Shown: positions 48,299 to 56,940 of the stretch, piece after piece
Numbering within the stretch: the first letter of the stretch is position 1
How the letters are laid out: every line of letters starts with the position of its first letter
Source of the DNA: Oscillospiraceae bacterium
Lineage (GTDB): Bacteria > Bacillota > Clostridia > Oscillospirales > Ruminococcaceae
Direction of reading: 5' to 3'
Assembly (NCBI GenBank): GCA_017472735.1
Contig: JAFUOD010000018.1
Coordinates: forward strand, 1-64,000
DNA: 64,000 nucleotides
Position numbers and translations under genes: made by a program
Notes under the pieces: generated by a model
What the model was told of the DNA's origin: nothing
Databases searched by the model: none
Seen by the model: the letters and a program-made list of their open reading frames with translations, nothing else

Positions 48299-49213
48299 AT
48301 GCCGATTAAAATTCCCAACAGCTTGCCGGCGGCAAAAACGCTGGCCGATGAGAATATATTTGTAATGACAGAAACAAGGGCTATGACTCAGGATATTCGA
48401 CCCTTGAAGATTTTGCTTTTGAACTTAATGCCGACTAAAATCGACACCGAGACTCAGCTTGCACGCCTTATCGGCAACACCCCCTTGCAGGTCGAGGTCG
48501 AGTTTATTCACACAGTAAGCCACGAGTCGAAGAACACCTCGAAAGAGCATTTATTCTCGTTCTATAAGACTTTTGACCAGGTTAAGCACAAAAAGTTCGA
48601 CGGTATGATCATTACAGGTGCGCCTGTTGAAATGCTTGACTTTGAAGATGTTGAGTATTGGGACGAGCTTAAGGAAATTTTAGAGTGGACAAAAACTCAC
48701 GTTCATTCCACCTTCCACATTTGCTGGGGCGCACAGGCAGGGCTTTATTATCACTTTGGTATACCCAAAGTGCCGCTTGATGAAAAAATGTTCGGTGTTT
48801 TCAAGCACACTGTCGATTACAAAAACCCCATTTTGTTCCGTGGGTTCGATGATGTTTTCTTAGCACCCCACTCACGTCACTCCACTGTTTTAAGGGAGGA
48901 TATTGAGAAAGTGCCCGAGCTTAAGATCCTCGCTACAAGCGAAAAAGCGGGTGTTTATGCCTGCATGACCCAAAATGGCAAGCAGATTTTTATAACCGGT
49001 CACTCGGAATATGACGCAGACACCTTGGCTAAAGAATACTTCAGAGATAAGAATAAGGGGCTTGATATAAAGGTTCCCGAAAACTACTTCCCTGATGATG
49101 ACGACACCAAGGCACCCATAGTTTCGTGGAGGGCGCACGCAAACCTTTTATATTCAAACTGGCTGAACTATTTTGTATATCAAACAACACCTTACGATAT
49201 TGAAAATCTTTAA
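48299..49213 (+). CDS. metA: Homoserine O-acetyltransferase (MetA family)
   Basis: A 304-residue MetA-family acyltransferase with the nucleophile in [18 protein letters not shown] and the PHSRHS and GHSEYD catalytic blocks. The residue that separates acetyl from succinyl specificity in this family is Glu here ([10 protein letters not shown]; succinyl types have Gly after the AP-hydrophobic pair), which points to acetyl-CoA. That agrees with the neighbouring metY. It starts 24 bases after metY. Confidence 0.92.
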   Translation: MPIKIPNSLPAAKTLADENIFVMTETRAMTQDIRPLKILLLNLMPTKIDTETQLARLIGNTPLQVEVEFIHTVSHESKNTSKEHLFSFYKTFDQVKHKKFDGMIITGAPVEMLDFEDVEYWDELKEILEWTKTHVHSTFHICWGAQAGLYYHFGIPKVPLDEKMFGVFKHTVDYKNPILFRGFDDVFLAPHSRHSTVLREDIEKVPELKILATSEKAGVYACMTQNGKQIFITGHSEYDADTLAKEYFRDKNKGLDIKVPENYFPDDDDTKAPIVSWRAHANLLYSNWLNYFVYQTTPYDIENL

Positions 49214-49231
49214 TTTTTTTGGAGAATAGAT

Positions 49232-49687
49232 ATGGTTAAACACCCAAAAGATTCTATGACCGAATGCTCGCACATTGTTGTGCCAAAGCATTTAAACGGA
49301 GGCAACCGACTTTTCGGCGGCACACTTATTGAATGGATTGACGACGTTGGAGCAATAACCGCCCGCCGTCATTGCGGCGGCATGGTAACAGGCGCATCGG
49401 TGGATAATGTGCAGTTTCTGGCACCCGCTTTTCAAAACGAAACGATCGTGTGCATTGGCAAGGTAACATATGTGGGCAATACCTCGCTTGAGGTGTGCGT
49501 TAAGTCATATGCCGAGACGCTTGACGGCGAAAGACGCCTTATAAACGTGGCTTATCAGGTTGCTGTTCATATTGATGAAAACGGCAAGCCGATGCCGGTG
49601 CCTGCGCTTGAACCCGAGACTGACGAGGAAAAGCAGGAATATCTGAACGCCGAAAAAAGAAAAGAATTCAGAAAGATGTATAGATAA
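49232..49687 (+). CDS. Acyl-CoA thioesterase, hotdog fold (YciA/BACH-like)
   Basis: A 151-residue hotdog thioesterase: HLNGGNRLFGGTLIEWID carries the N-x-x-G-x-x-x-G-G pattern and catalytic Asp, and ASVDNVQFLAPAF is the central strand. It hydrolyses acyl-CoAs. Following metA by 18 bases, it may be co-transcribed; it could recycle CoA esters made by the synthetases upstream, but that link is only positional. Confidence 0.85.
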   Translation: MVKHPKDSMTECSHIVVPKHLNGGNRLFGGTLIEWIDDVGAITARRHCGGMVTGASVDNVQFLAPAFQNETIVCIGKVTYVGNTSLEVCVKSYAETLDGERRLINVAYQVAVHIDENGKPMPVPALEPETDEEKQEYLNAEKRKEFRKMYR

Positions 49688-49691
49688 AAAA

Positions 49692-49720
49692 GAAGCCGCT
49701 CCGAGGGAGCGGCTTTTCTA
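49692..49720. terminator. Bidirectional terminator
   Basis: AAGCCGCTCC/GGAGCGGCTT with TTCT after it, between the thioesterase and the coat protein gene. Confidence 0.8.
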
Positions 49721-50170
49721 TTAATACATTGAATTCTGCGACATATAAGCATAAAGCTTTTCGCCGTGCTGCTGTTCTTCAGACTGAATGTGGTTTAAAG
49801 CACGTCTTGCCTGAGGGTCACTGAATTCAAAAACGCTGGTGTCATAAAGCGAGGAAACATGCTTTTCCATTGCAAGCATATCGCTAACAAGGAACTGGTC
49901 GGCGTTCTTGGTTGCCTCGTTGGGGTAATCTACCTTGCAGCAGAACTTGTTTGATGCATTAAGACCTGTGGGCATCTGAGGCACTGTGCCCTGCAAGATC
50001 GAGCAAACGGTGTCATAGTGGCTTTTTTCGGCGGCAGCGATCTCGCCGAAAAGGCTCTTCAATTCTTCAGCGTGGGCATCTTTGCTGTATTTGCTGTATT
50101 TTTCATAGCAAAGCTTTTCCTGGCTTTTAAGATCCTGCAAAAGGGTGTTTTCTTTCTGGGTAAGAGTCAT
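49721..50170 (-). CDS. CotF-like spore coat protein (ferritin-like helical fold)
   Basis: A 149-residue helical protein. LLQDLKSQEKLCYEKYSKYS, FGEIAAAEKSHYDTVCSIL, FLVSDMLAMEKHVSSLYDT and LNHIQSEEQQHGEKLYAYM follow the repeated helix pattern of CotF-type coat proteins. Its RBS GGAGG is upstream. It is another sporulation marker. Confidence 0.8.
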   Translation of the reverse strand: MTLTQKENTLLQDLKSQEKLCYEKYSKYSKDAHAEELKSLFGEIAAAEKSHYDTVCSILQGTVPQMPTGLNASNKFCCKVDYPNEATKNADQFLVSDMLAMEKHVSSLYDTSVFEFSDPQARRALNHIQSEEQQHGEKLYAYMSQNSMY

Positions 50171-50328
50171 AATTAAACCTCCGATAATTTTATGAGGTTA
50201 TTATTAGCAGAAAGAAGCAAAGTATACATAAAAAGCAAAGCTGCCCGCTGAGGGTCACAGGCGGATCCGCTGTAGTTGTTTGTTACCTATAGCAAGGTAC
50301 TATAGCGGGGTATGGCTAATAAATCTAT

Positions 50329-51504
50329 TTATTCGTTTATCTCAATAGACGTTGAATTTATATGCACATATCCTAAAGAGGTACTTACGAATTCGATGTA
50401 GTAGTCACCGTCTTCAGGGATTTCAAACATAACATTGGCACCCTCGCTGTTCTCATGCACAGATTGTACATTTTGTTTCGGGAAAAACTCGTCGTCTGAT
50501 TCTCGATATAAGTTTAACTGCCAATGGCAATCACCGTCGTAATGCTTGTCTTTAATAGCGTAGAAATCAACGATGACGTTGATTGTAGTTCCTGCTTTCA
50601 TATTTGACAGTAGCTCTTTGGAAGTTGGGAAGGTAACACAGTTGCCGACGGTTATATCTTTTACTTCTTCTAATGTAATGCCGTTACAGCCTGTATATTT
50701 ATCGGCGATTTGAATGTCATCGGGGTTGCTGTCGAAATAGTATTTGTGATAAGTCGGACCTCCGAGTACGCCGCCGTCTCTTGATGTATTTAAAGTGGCA
50801 TAATCTATATAAACAGGCTCGTCGCTGTGTATGAAAATATAAAGCTCGGTATCTTCGTCAAATTCGTGTACAAGACCAAAAGCTCCTAATTTGTCGGGGT
50901 CTGTAAATCCGGACATTTTTTTGAACACTTCGCCGTCTATAATAAAGCCAAGGCTTGGGAAGTAGTTATTTTGAGCAAGCTTCAAGTTTTTCTGAGCAGT
51001 TCCGTATGCAGTATCTCTTTCTTTAACAATAATCTTAAAGGGTTCGCCTTTTTCGTCTGTTATTATAACTGTGCCATCTAAAACAAATTGCCGAGCATCT
51101 GCAACTTCTAAATAAGCTATGCCGTCTTCATTATATTCAAGCTCTTTGTAATCTTCCGGAGTTAAGTGTTCCCAATCTGAGCGGGCAAATCCGCCCGTTC
51201 GCTGACGTTCCAAATAATCAAGGTATTCAGGAGTCGCTTGACCGTTTTCATCAAATGCCCAATCGGGAGGAGTAGAGGTGTCAATCGTTACATTTTCAGC
51301 AGTAATCAGAGGGAAAAGGTCGTTAGCGATGATTGAAACGGATGCCAAAACAGCAACTGCCAAAACAGCGGCGATGAGTGCGGAAAACTTGAATCTCGGT
51401 GTATATTTTATATTGTTCACGCTGGCGTTGAGGGCTTCATCTATAAGCGAATCATCAATTTTTTGCATTTCAAGCAGAAAATCTGTTTGTTTTTTGTTTT
51501 TCAT
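50329..51504 (-). CDS. Membrane anti-sigma-like protein with an external domain
   Basis: A 391-residue protein. The first 45 residues (FLLEMQKIDDSLIDEALNAS) are a short cytosolic anti-sigma-like segment, followed by one membrane helix (FSALIAAVLAVAVLASVSII) and about 320 external residues, beta-rich at the end (VMFEIPEDGDYYIEFVSTSL), resembling a carbohydrate- or ligand-binding sandwich. Its ATG overlaps the stop of the sigma factor gene (ATGA), so it is very likely the partner that holds that sigma at the membrane. Confidence 0.7.
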   Translation of the reverse strand: MKNKKQTDFLLEMQKIDDSLIDEALNASVNNIKYTPRFKFSALIAAVLAVAVLASVSIIANDLFPLITAENVTIDTSTPPDWAFDENGQATPEYLDYLERQRTGGFARSDWEHLTPEDYKELEYNEDGIAYLEVADARQFVLDGTVIITDEKGEPFKIIVKERDTAYGTAQKNLKLAQNNYFPSLGFIIDGEVFKKMSGFTDPDKLGAFGLVHEFDEDTELYIFIHSDEPVYIDYATLNTSRDGGVLGGPTYHKYYFDSNPDDIQIADKYTGCNGITLEEVKDITVGNCVTFPTSKELLSNMKAGTTINVIVDFYAIKDKHYDGDCHWQLNLYRESDDEFFPKQNVQSVHENSEGANVMFEIPEDGDYYIEFVSTSLGYVHINSTSIEINE

Positions 51505-52058
51505 ATTACATACTCCTTTTCTGTAAGATGTTTTTTGAGTTTTTGTCTTGTACGGTGAAGCGATGATGTGATCTTTGTTTGAGAGATTCTCATATCCGCG
51601 GATATTTCAGCCGTGCTCATAAACAGCCAGTATCTTTTTATAAATATGATTCGTGTTTCTTTGTTCTGCTGTTTTAGAAAATTGTTTATTTCCTCGCCCA
51701 AGGCTATTCCCTCAACCTTAGCTTCAATATCTTCGCCCGAGGGGATAGCTTCGCTCAGTTCATCCAGTATACCGATAAATTCTTGTGATGAGCGCTTTTC
51801 GGAATTAAGATACTTTAGTCTGTTAATTGACAGATTTCTTATTATTTTGCAGGCATATGCTTTAAGACTTTCGGGGCGGTTCGGTGGAATGGTGTTCCAC
51901 ATCTGCAGATATGTGTCGCTCACACATTCCTCAACGTCAAGCTGATTTCTGAGTATGTTAAAGGATATTTGTCTGAGAAGCTTGCCATACTCGGAATCGG
52001 TAGCATTGATCGCGTCCTCGCTCCTTTGAAAATAAAGCTCAAGTATTCTTTTACTCAA
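51501..52058 (-). CDS. ECF-type RNA polymerase sigma factor
   Basis: A 185-residue sigma-70 family protein. Region 2 is YGKLLRQISFNILRNQLDVE through DTYLQMWNTIPPNRPESLKAYACKI, region 4 is RIIFIKRYWLFMSTAEISADMRISQTKITSSLHRTRQKLKKHL. It directs transcription of an unknown regulon. A 20-bp perfect palindrome lies just before its RBS. Confidence 0.9.
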   Translation of the reverse strand: MSKRILELYFQRSEDAINATDSEYGKLLRQISFNILRNQLDVEECVSDTYLQMWNTIPPNRPESLKAYACKIIRNLSINRLKYLNSEKRSSQEFIGILDELSEAIPSGEDIEAKVEGIALGEEINNFLKQQNKETRIIFIKRYWLFMSTAEISADMRISQTKITSSLHRTRQKLKKHLTEKEYVI

Positions 52059-52077
52059 TTGGGAACCTCCTCTTTGT

Positions 52078-52097
52078 AGTGAAAGATATCTTTCACT
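52078..52097. promoter_or_regulatory. 20-bp perfect palindrome before the sigma gene
   Basis: AGTGAAAGATATCTTTCACT, immediately upstream of the RBS (GGAGG near 52066-52070 on the minus strand). It may be an operator or an mRNA hairpin controlling the sigma gene. Confidence 0.6.
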
Positions 52098-52178
52098 TAT
52101 AAAGACAATTTTTGGGTGAGGGTCGTCACAGGGGCTTTAGTAAAATTTTAAGATTTTTTTATAGCGGTGTCAAATCGG

Positions 52179-52207
52179 TTGATTGGCAAAAGCTTTTGTG
52201 GTAGAAT
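52179..52207 (+). promoter_or_regulatory. Promoter of tcdA
   Basis: TTGATT at 52179-52184 and TAGAAT at 52202-52207 with a 17-base spacer. Confidence 0.7.
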
Positions 52208-52242
52208 AACTGTAACAAATAGTTTTAGCGAGGGGATATAGA

Positions 52243-52947
52243 ATGTCAATTTTCTCAAGAACTGAAATTTTGCTTGGTGAAGATGCTATGGACCGCTTAA
52301 AGAACGCACACGTTGCTGTTTTCGGCGTAGGCGGCGTGGGCGGCTATGTTTGCGAGATGCTTGCACGTTCGGGTGTAGGGCAATTAACATTAATAGACAG
52401 CGACACTGTGAGCGAAACCAACCGAAACCGTCAGATAATTGCGCTTGAAAGCACCACAGGCAGACCTAAAGCTGAGGTTATGCGTGAGCGCATTTTAGAC
52501 ATTAATCCCAACGCTTTGGTAACTGCTTTGAATATCTTCTATACGCCGGAGAATGCTGACAGCTATCCTTTGGCGGAATATGATTATGTTGCAGATTGTA
52601 TTGATACAATGACCTCGAAAATAGAGCTTATCATGCGTGCCAAAGCACAGGGCGTGAAGATCATCAGCGCAATGGGTGCCGGCAACAAGCTTGACCCGAC
52701 AAGGTTTGAGGTAAGCGATTTATACAAAACCTCGGTTTGCCCCTTGGCGAGAACGTTGAGATATGAGCTGAAAAAGCGAGGCATCAAGTCGCTTAAAGTG
52801 GTTTACTCTAAAGAAGAACCCAAAAGGCCGCTTGGCAAGGTTGAAGGCGAGAGCTTTGGCAGGCACATTCCTGCTTCGGTGGCATTTGCGCCCTCGGCAA
52901 TGGGCATTGTTATGGCAAGCGAGATAGTTAAGGATTTGATTGGATAA
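52243..52947 (+). CDS. tcdA: tRNA threonylcarbamoyladenosine dehydratase
   Basis: A 234-residue E1-like/ThiF-family enzyme. AVFGVGGVGGYVCEMLARSG binds ATP, DSDTVSETNRNRQI and DYVADCIDTM complete the adenylation site, and VCPLARTLRYELKKRGI is typical of TcdA (CsdL). It cyclises t6A to ct6A in tRNAs reading ANN codons. Monocistronic with a terminator at 52954. Confidence 0.92.
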   Translation: MSIFSRTEILLGEDAMDRLKNAHVAVFGVGGVGGYVCEMLARSGVGQLTLIDSDTVSETNRNRQIIALESTTGRPKAEVMRERILDINPNALVTALNIFYTPENADSYPLAEYDYVADCIDTMTSKIELIMRAKAQGVKIISAMGAGNKLDPTRFEVSDLYKTSVCPLARTLRYELKKRGIKSLKVVYSKEEPKRPLGKVEGESFGRHIPASVAFAPSAMGIVMASEIVKDLIG

Positions 52948-52953
52948 AAAGAG

Positions 52954-52980
52954 AAGCCGTCCGTTTTGGGCGGCTTTTTA
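52954..52980 (+). terminator. Terminator of tcdA
   Basis: AAGCCGTCC/GGGCGGCTT followed by TTTTT. Confidence 0.85.
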
Positions 52981-52983
52981 CGT

Positions 52984-53150
52984 GCGTGCGTGGGGCGAAG
53001 CCCCGCCCAGCCCCCCTGTGGGGGGCTGGGCGCCTCAAGCGCCGCCGCGCGGCGCTTGGGGTAAGCGGCGGCGGAGCCGCCGCAGGGCTTCGCCCGACCT
53101 TTGGCGATGAGCATTTTTGCAGCAGCGAGCATTTTTATCTCCCTGCCGCC
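52984..53150. repeat. GC-rich intergenic block with stacked palindromes
   Basis: Contains GCCCAGCCCCCC/GGGGGGCTGGGC (about 53005-53031) and GCGGCGGAGCCGCCGC-type dyads, and no credible gene. Similar palindromes recur at 54614-54672. Confidence 0.5.
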
Positions 53151-53203
53151 CACGCACTCGCCTAACTGTCCTAAAAAACAGCTTAATATGCACAACTTTC
53201 CTC

Positions 53204-53232
53204 TTTACAAATGCGAACATATGTGCTACAAT
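53204..53232 (+). promoter_or_regulatory. dinB promoter with LexA box 1 in the spacer
   Basis: TTTACA at 53204-53209 and TACAAT at 53227-53232 with a 17-base spacer that contains CGAACATATGTGC (53214-53226), one mismatch from the GAAC-N4-GTTC Gram-positive LexA box. Confidence 0.7.
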
Positions 53233-53244
53233 TGCCTTGCATAA

Positions 53245-53258
53245 AGAACATTTGTTCT
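53245..53258. promoter_or_regulatory. LexA (SOS) box 2 of dinB
   Basis: AGAACATTTGTTCT, a perfect GAAC-N4-GTTC dyad, lies between the -10 element and the RBS. Confidence 0.8.
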
Positions 53259-53278
53259 GATTATAGGAGGGGTCTGTG

Positions 53279-54514
53279 ATGCGGGATATTTTACACTGCG
53301 ACTTGAATAATTTTTACGCTTCGGTTGAATGCCGTGATAACCCGTCACTTAACGGGCACCCTGTTGCTGTTTGCGGCAGTGTCGAGGACAGGGCGGGGAT
53401 AGTTCTTGCGAAAAATTATATTGCAAAGGAGTTTGGAGTAAAAACTGCAGAAAAAATTTACGAGGCAAAGCAAAAGTGCCCGCATCTTGTCATCGTTCCT
53501 CCCAGAATGCATGAATATTCACGCATTTCTAAAGAGGTGCGAAAGATCTACGCTCGATATACCGACCTTATAGAACCATTTGGAATGGACGAATGTTGGC
53601 TTGACATAACAGGCTCGCATTATCTTTTCGGCTCTAACGAGGAAATAGCTTACCGAATTAAAGAAGAGGTGAAAACCGAGCTGGGCTTGACGATCTCGGT
53701 GGGGGTAAGCTTTACAAAAGTGCTTGCCAAGCTTGGCTCGGACATGAAAAAACCTGACGCCATAACGGTTTTATCGTATGATAATTATAAAAGAAAGATT
53801 TACCCTCTTGCTGCCAACGAGCTAATAGGTATTGGCCCTGCAACAATGCGACGGCTTGAGAAAATGAGGATTCACACACTTGGCGACTTGGCCGCCTGCG
53901 ACCCGCAGATGTTGGTGCGGCACCTTGGCAAGGGCGGAATGTGGCTTTGGCGCGCAGTTAACGGCTTTGATGACGCAATTGTTCACGAAATGGGATATGA
54001 ACCAGAGGCAAAGTCGATGGGTAATTCGACAACATTAAGACGAGATCTTTACACGAATGAGCAGGTTTGGCAGGTAATGCTCTCGTTAGCCGAGGAGGTT
54101 TGCCGACGTTTGCGTTTAGCCAACCAGTGCGCAGGCGGCGTGTGCATAAGCATTAAAACGAACGACTTAGACTACCACGAGTTTCAAGTCCAGCTTGATT
54201 ACCCCACAAACTCGGCACTTCTTTTGGCGCAGAACGGCTTTAAGCTGTTTTTAAAAAACTTCGATTGGCATCTGCCGATTCGTGCTGTTGGCATAAGAGG
54301 AATAAGCCTTATTTCCTCGAGGATTGAAAGGCAATGCTCGATGTTTGCTGATTCGGACAGAGCTGAAAAGCTTGAAACCTTGGATAAAGTATCTGACCGC
54401 CTGCGTGAACGCTTTGGTAAGGATGTTATATTCCCTGCACGCCTAAAGAACGAGCTGTTTTTAACCCACGAAAAGGTGAACATCTTTCAAAGCACGCATT
54501 CGTTTGCAGGGTGA
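53279..54514 (+). CDS. dinB: DNA polymerase IV (chromosomal Y-family polymerase)
   Basis: A 411-residue translesion polymerase: ILHCDLNNFYASVECRDNP, EPFGMDECWLDITGSHYLFG, TISVGVSFTKVLAKLGSDMK, and a little-finger domain. It is a homologue of the element-encoded polymerase at 395 (both have GVSF-x-K-x-x-AKLGSD and a similar length). Two LexA boxes make it SOS-controlled. ATG 53279 is preferred over GTG 53276 because of RBS spacing. Confidence 0.93.
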   Translation: MRDILHCDLNNFYASVECRDNPSLNGHPVAVCGSVEDRAGIVLAKNYIAKEFGVKTAEKIYEAKQKCPHLVIVPPRMHEYSRISKEVRKIYARYTDLIEPFGMDECWLDITGSHYLFGSNEEIAYRIKEEVKTELGLTISVGVSFTKVLAKLGSDMKKPDAITVLSYDNYKRKIYPLAANELIGIGPATMRRLEKMRIHTLGDLAACDPQMLVRHLGKGGMWLWRAVNGFDDAIVHEMGYEPEAKSMGNSTTLRRDLYTNEQVWQVMLSLAEEVCRRLRLANQCAGGVCISIKTNDLDYHEFQVQLDYPTNSALLLAQNGFKLFLKNFDWHLPIRAVGIRGISLISSRIERQCSMFADSDRAEKLETLDKVSDRLRERFGKDVIFPARLKNELFLTHEKVNIFQSTHSFAG

Positions 54515-54760
54515 GCGCTTCGAACGGTGTCGGCGTAAAAAGCTTCGTTAACCAAAAAAGCGTTCATCGCCCAAGGGAAGGCGCAGCCCTGCGGCGGGCT
54601 TCGCCCGCCGCTTCCCCCAGCCACCGCGCAAGCGGTGGCTGGGGGCGTTGCGTGCCCCGGGGGCACGCAACGGGGCTGCGCCCCTAAGCGCCGTGGACGC
54701 CCTTTGGGCGGCGAGTGGCGCATAATATCCGCCGTAAGGCGGATACCTTTAAACAAACTG
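54515..54760. repeat. GC-rich intergenic block with two adjoining perfect palindromes
   Basis: CCCCCAGCCACCGC and its complement (54614-54645, GCAA loop) are directly followed by CGTTGCGTGCCCC and its complement (54646-54672, one-base centre). ATCCGCC/GGCGGAT follows near 54727. No gene is credible here. Confidence 0.6.
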
Positions 54761-54761
54761 C

Positions 54762-54790
54762 CCCGAAAGCATGTGTTTTCGGGATTTTTC
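54762..54790 (+). terminator. Terminator, probably of dinB
   Basis: CCCGAAA (54762-54768) pairs with TTTCGGG (54777-54783), followed by ATTTTTC. Confidence 0.75.
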
Positions 54791-54837
54791 ATACATAAGC
54801 GGCATGCATGATTATGCAGTCTTGTTACATTTGGCTA

Positions 54838-54867
54838 TTGATTTTTTATAGGCTTGCGTTATATAAT
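54838..54867 (+). promoter_or_regulatory. Promoter of typA
   Basis: TTGATT at 54838-54843 and TATAAT at 54862-54867 with an 18-base spacer. Confidence 0.65.
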
Positions 54868-54946
54868 AACATTGACGTAGTTTTGTATGAATTAGCCAAT
54901 ATATTGATAGTTTTTTATGAATTATCACAGAAATGAGGAATTAACC

Positions 54947-56767
54947 TTGGTAAGAAATGATTTAAGAAACATCGCAATAATTGCGCACGTTGACCACGGA
55001 AAGACAACTCTTGTTGATGCCATGCTTAAGCAAAGCGGTACCTTCCGCGACAATCAGGTTGTAAACGAGCGTGTAATGGACTCGAACGACATTGAGCGTG
55101 AAAGAGGAATTACCATTCTTGCAAAAAACACCTCGATTATGTATGGCGATGTTAAAATAAATATTATTGACACACCCGGTCATGCTGACTTTGGCGGTGA
55201 AGTTGAAAGAATTCTTAAAATGGTTGACGGCGTTATTCTGCTTGTCGATGCTGCCGAGGGACCTATGCCTCAGACAAGATTTGTTTTGCAGCACGCTCTT
55301 GAGCTTGGTCACAGAGTTATTATCGCAATTAATAAAATAGACAAGCCCGATGCCAGAGTTAACGAGGTTATTGACGAGTGTTTTGAGCTTTTGATGGACT
55401 TAAATGCAACCGATGAACAGCTCGATTCTCCTATTCTGTTCTGCTCCGGTCGTGATGGCACCGCCTCGCTTGATGAAAAAACTTTGGGTACAGACTTGAC
55501 TCCGCTGTTTGAAAAAATTGTAGAGTATGTTCCTGCTCCCGAGGGATTCGAGGACGAGCCTTTGCAGATTTTGGTTTCTTCCATCGACTATAACGAATAT
55601 GTCGGCAGAATTGCGATCGGCAAGGTCGAGCGCGGCTCGGTTAAGGTCAACCAAGAGGTTATGATAGGCGACTTCCATCATACCAAAAAGGAATATCGCG
55701 GCAAAATCGTTACTCTTTATCAGATAAACGGGCTTGAAAGAGTCCCTGCACAAACGGCAACCGTTGGCGACATTGTGTGCATAAGCGGTATCGAAAACAT
55801 AACGATAGGAGACACCATTTGCGACTTTGCAAATTATGAGCCTTTGCCGTTCGTAAAAATCAGCGAGCCTACAGTGGAAATGACCTTCAGCGTTAACGAT
55901 TCACCCTTTGCAGGCAGAGAAGGCAAGTTTGTAACCTCACGCCACATTCGTGAAAGACTTTTTAAAGAGCTTTTGAAGGACGTTTCGTTAAGAGTTACCG
56001 AAACCGATTCGACCGACTCGTTTAAGGTTGCAGGCAGAGGTGAGATGCACCTTTCGATCCTTATTGAGAATATGAGACGTGAAGGCTATGAACTGGGAGT
56101 TTCTACCCCCAGAGTTTTATATAAAGAAATTGACGGCAAGCTTTGCGAACCTATTGAAGAGCTTGTGGTTGACGTCCCCGAAAATGCGCTCGGCTCGGTT
56201 ATGGAAAAAATGGGCTATCGCAAGGGCGAAATGGTTTCGATGACGCCCATGGGCAGCCGAATGAAGGTCGTTTTCCATGTTCCTGCCAGAGGCTTGTTTG
56301 GTTACAGAAACGAGTTTTTGACCGATACCAAGGGCGAGGGCATAATGAGCTCTGTCTTCCACGAATATCAGCCTTATAAGGGAGACATTCCCAGACGTTC
56401 TCAGGGCTCGTTGGTTGCATTCGAAACAGGTGAGGCTGTAACCTATGGTCTTTACAATGCTCAAGAAAGAGGAGCGCTTATTATTACAGCAGGCACCCCT
56501 GTTTATGAAGGCATGATCGTTGGAATGAGCCCGAAATCGGAAGATTTGGTTGTTAACGTTTGCAAAAAGAAGCATTTAACAAACACTCGTGCCAGCGGTT
56601 CGGACGATGCGTTGCGCCTTGTACCTCCCAGAATTTTAAGCTTAGAGGACAGCTTGGAATTTATTGCAGACGACGAGTTGGTTGAAGTAACGCCCAAAAC
56701 TATCCGCTTAAGAAAGAAAACACTTTCTAACAGCCAAAGAATGAAGGATAACGCAAAGCTTAAGTAA
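54947..56767 (+). CDS. typA: Ribosome-associated GTPase TypA/BipA
   Basis: A 606-residue translational GTPase. AHVDHGKTTLVDAM (G1), ERGITI (switch I), DTPGHADFGGEVER (G3) and NKIDKPDA (G4) are followed by beta-barrel, two alpha/beta domains and the TypA C-terminal domain (FLTDTKGEGIMSSVF, GMIVGMSPKSEDL). The TTG at 54947 is chosen because it has an RBS (GAGGAA) and gives the usual N-terminus MVRNDLRNIAIIAHVDHGK; an in-frame ATG at 54917 is the alternative. It assists ribosome assembly and stress growth. Confidence 0.93.
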   Translation: MVRNDLRNIAIIAHVDHGKTTLVDAMLKQSGTFRDNQVVNERVMDSNDIERERGITILAKNTSIMYGDVKINIIDTPGHADFGGEVERILKMVDGVILLVDAAEGPMPQTRFVLQHALELGHRVIIAINKIDKPDARVNEVIDECFELLMDLNATDEQLDSPILFCSGRDGTASLDEKTLGTDLTPLFEKIVEYVPAPEGFEDEPLQILVSSIDYNEYVGRIAIGKVERGSVKVNQEVMIGDFHHTKKEYRGKIVTLYQINGLERVPAQTATVGDIVCISGIENITIGDTICDFANYEPLPFVKISEPTVEMTFSVNDSPFAGREGKFVTSRHIRERLFKELLKDVSLRVTETDSTDSFKVAGRGEMHLSILIENMRREGYELGVSTPRVLYKEIDGKLCEPIEELVVDVPENALGSVMEKMGYRKGEMVSMTPMGSRMKVVFHVPARGLFGYRNEFLTDTKGEGIMSSVFHEYQPYKGDIPRRSQGSLVAFETGEAVTYGLYNAQERGALIITAGTPVYEGMIVGMSPKSEDLVVNVCKKKHLTNTRASGSDDALRLVPPRILSLEDSLEFIADDELVEVTPKTIRLRKKTLSNSQRMKDNAKLK

Positions 56768-56769
56768 TG

Positions 56770-56895
56770 CGCTTTGCCAAGCGCCTCCACCGTTCGCTCC
56801 CACCGCTCATCGCGGGCGAGCTTACGACGTCGGCGCCGAGTGCCGAAGCCGGGCGGCTAATGCCGCTGTGGCGAAGGCGTGGGCGCCGTGGCTTA
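56770..56895. repeat. GC-rich intergenic block
   Basis: Carries GCGCCTCCACCGTTCGCTC, GACGTCGGCGCCGAGTGCCG and GGCGTGGGCGCCGTGG; related motifs are in the blocks at 20905, 23590 and 61290. No gene is seen. Confidence 0.5.
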
Positions 56896-56940
56896 GCTGT
56901 TAAAACTTATTCAAAAACAACATCTTTAGGAGAAACATAA

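Noticed and set aside
54487-54792. A minus-strand frame in the GC-rich block after dinB
   Set aside because: It is produced by palindromic GC-rich DNA, overlaps the dinB end and has a proline/arginine-rich composition typical of non-coding repeats.
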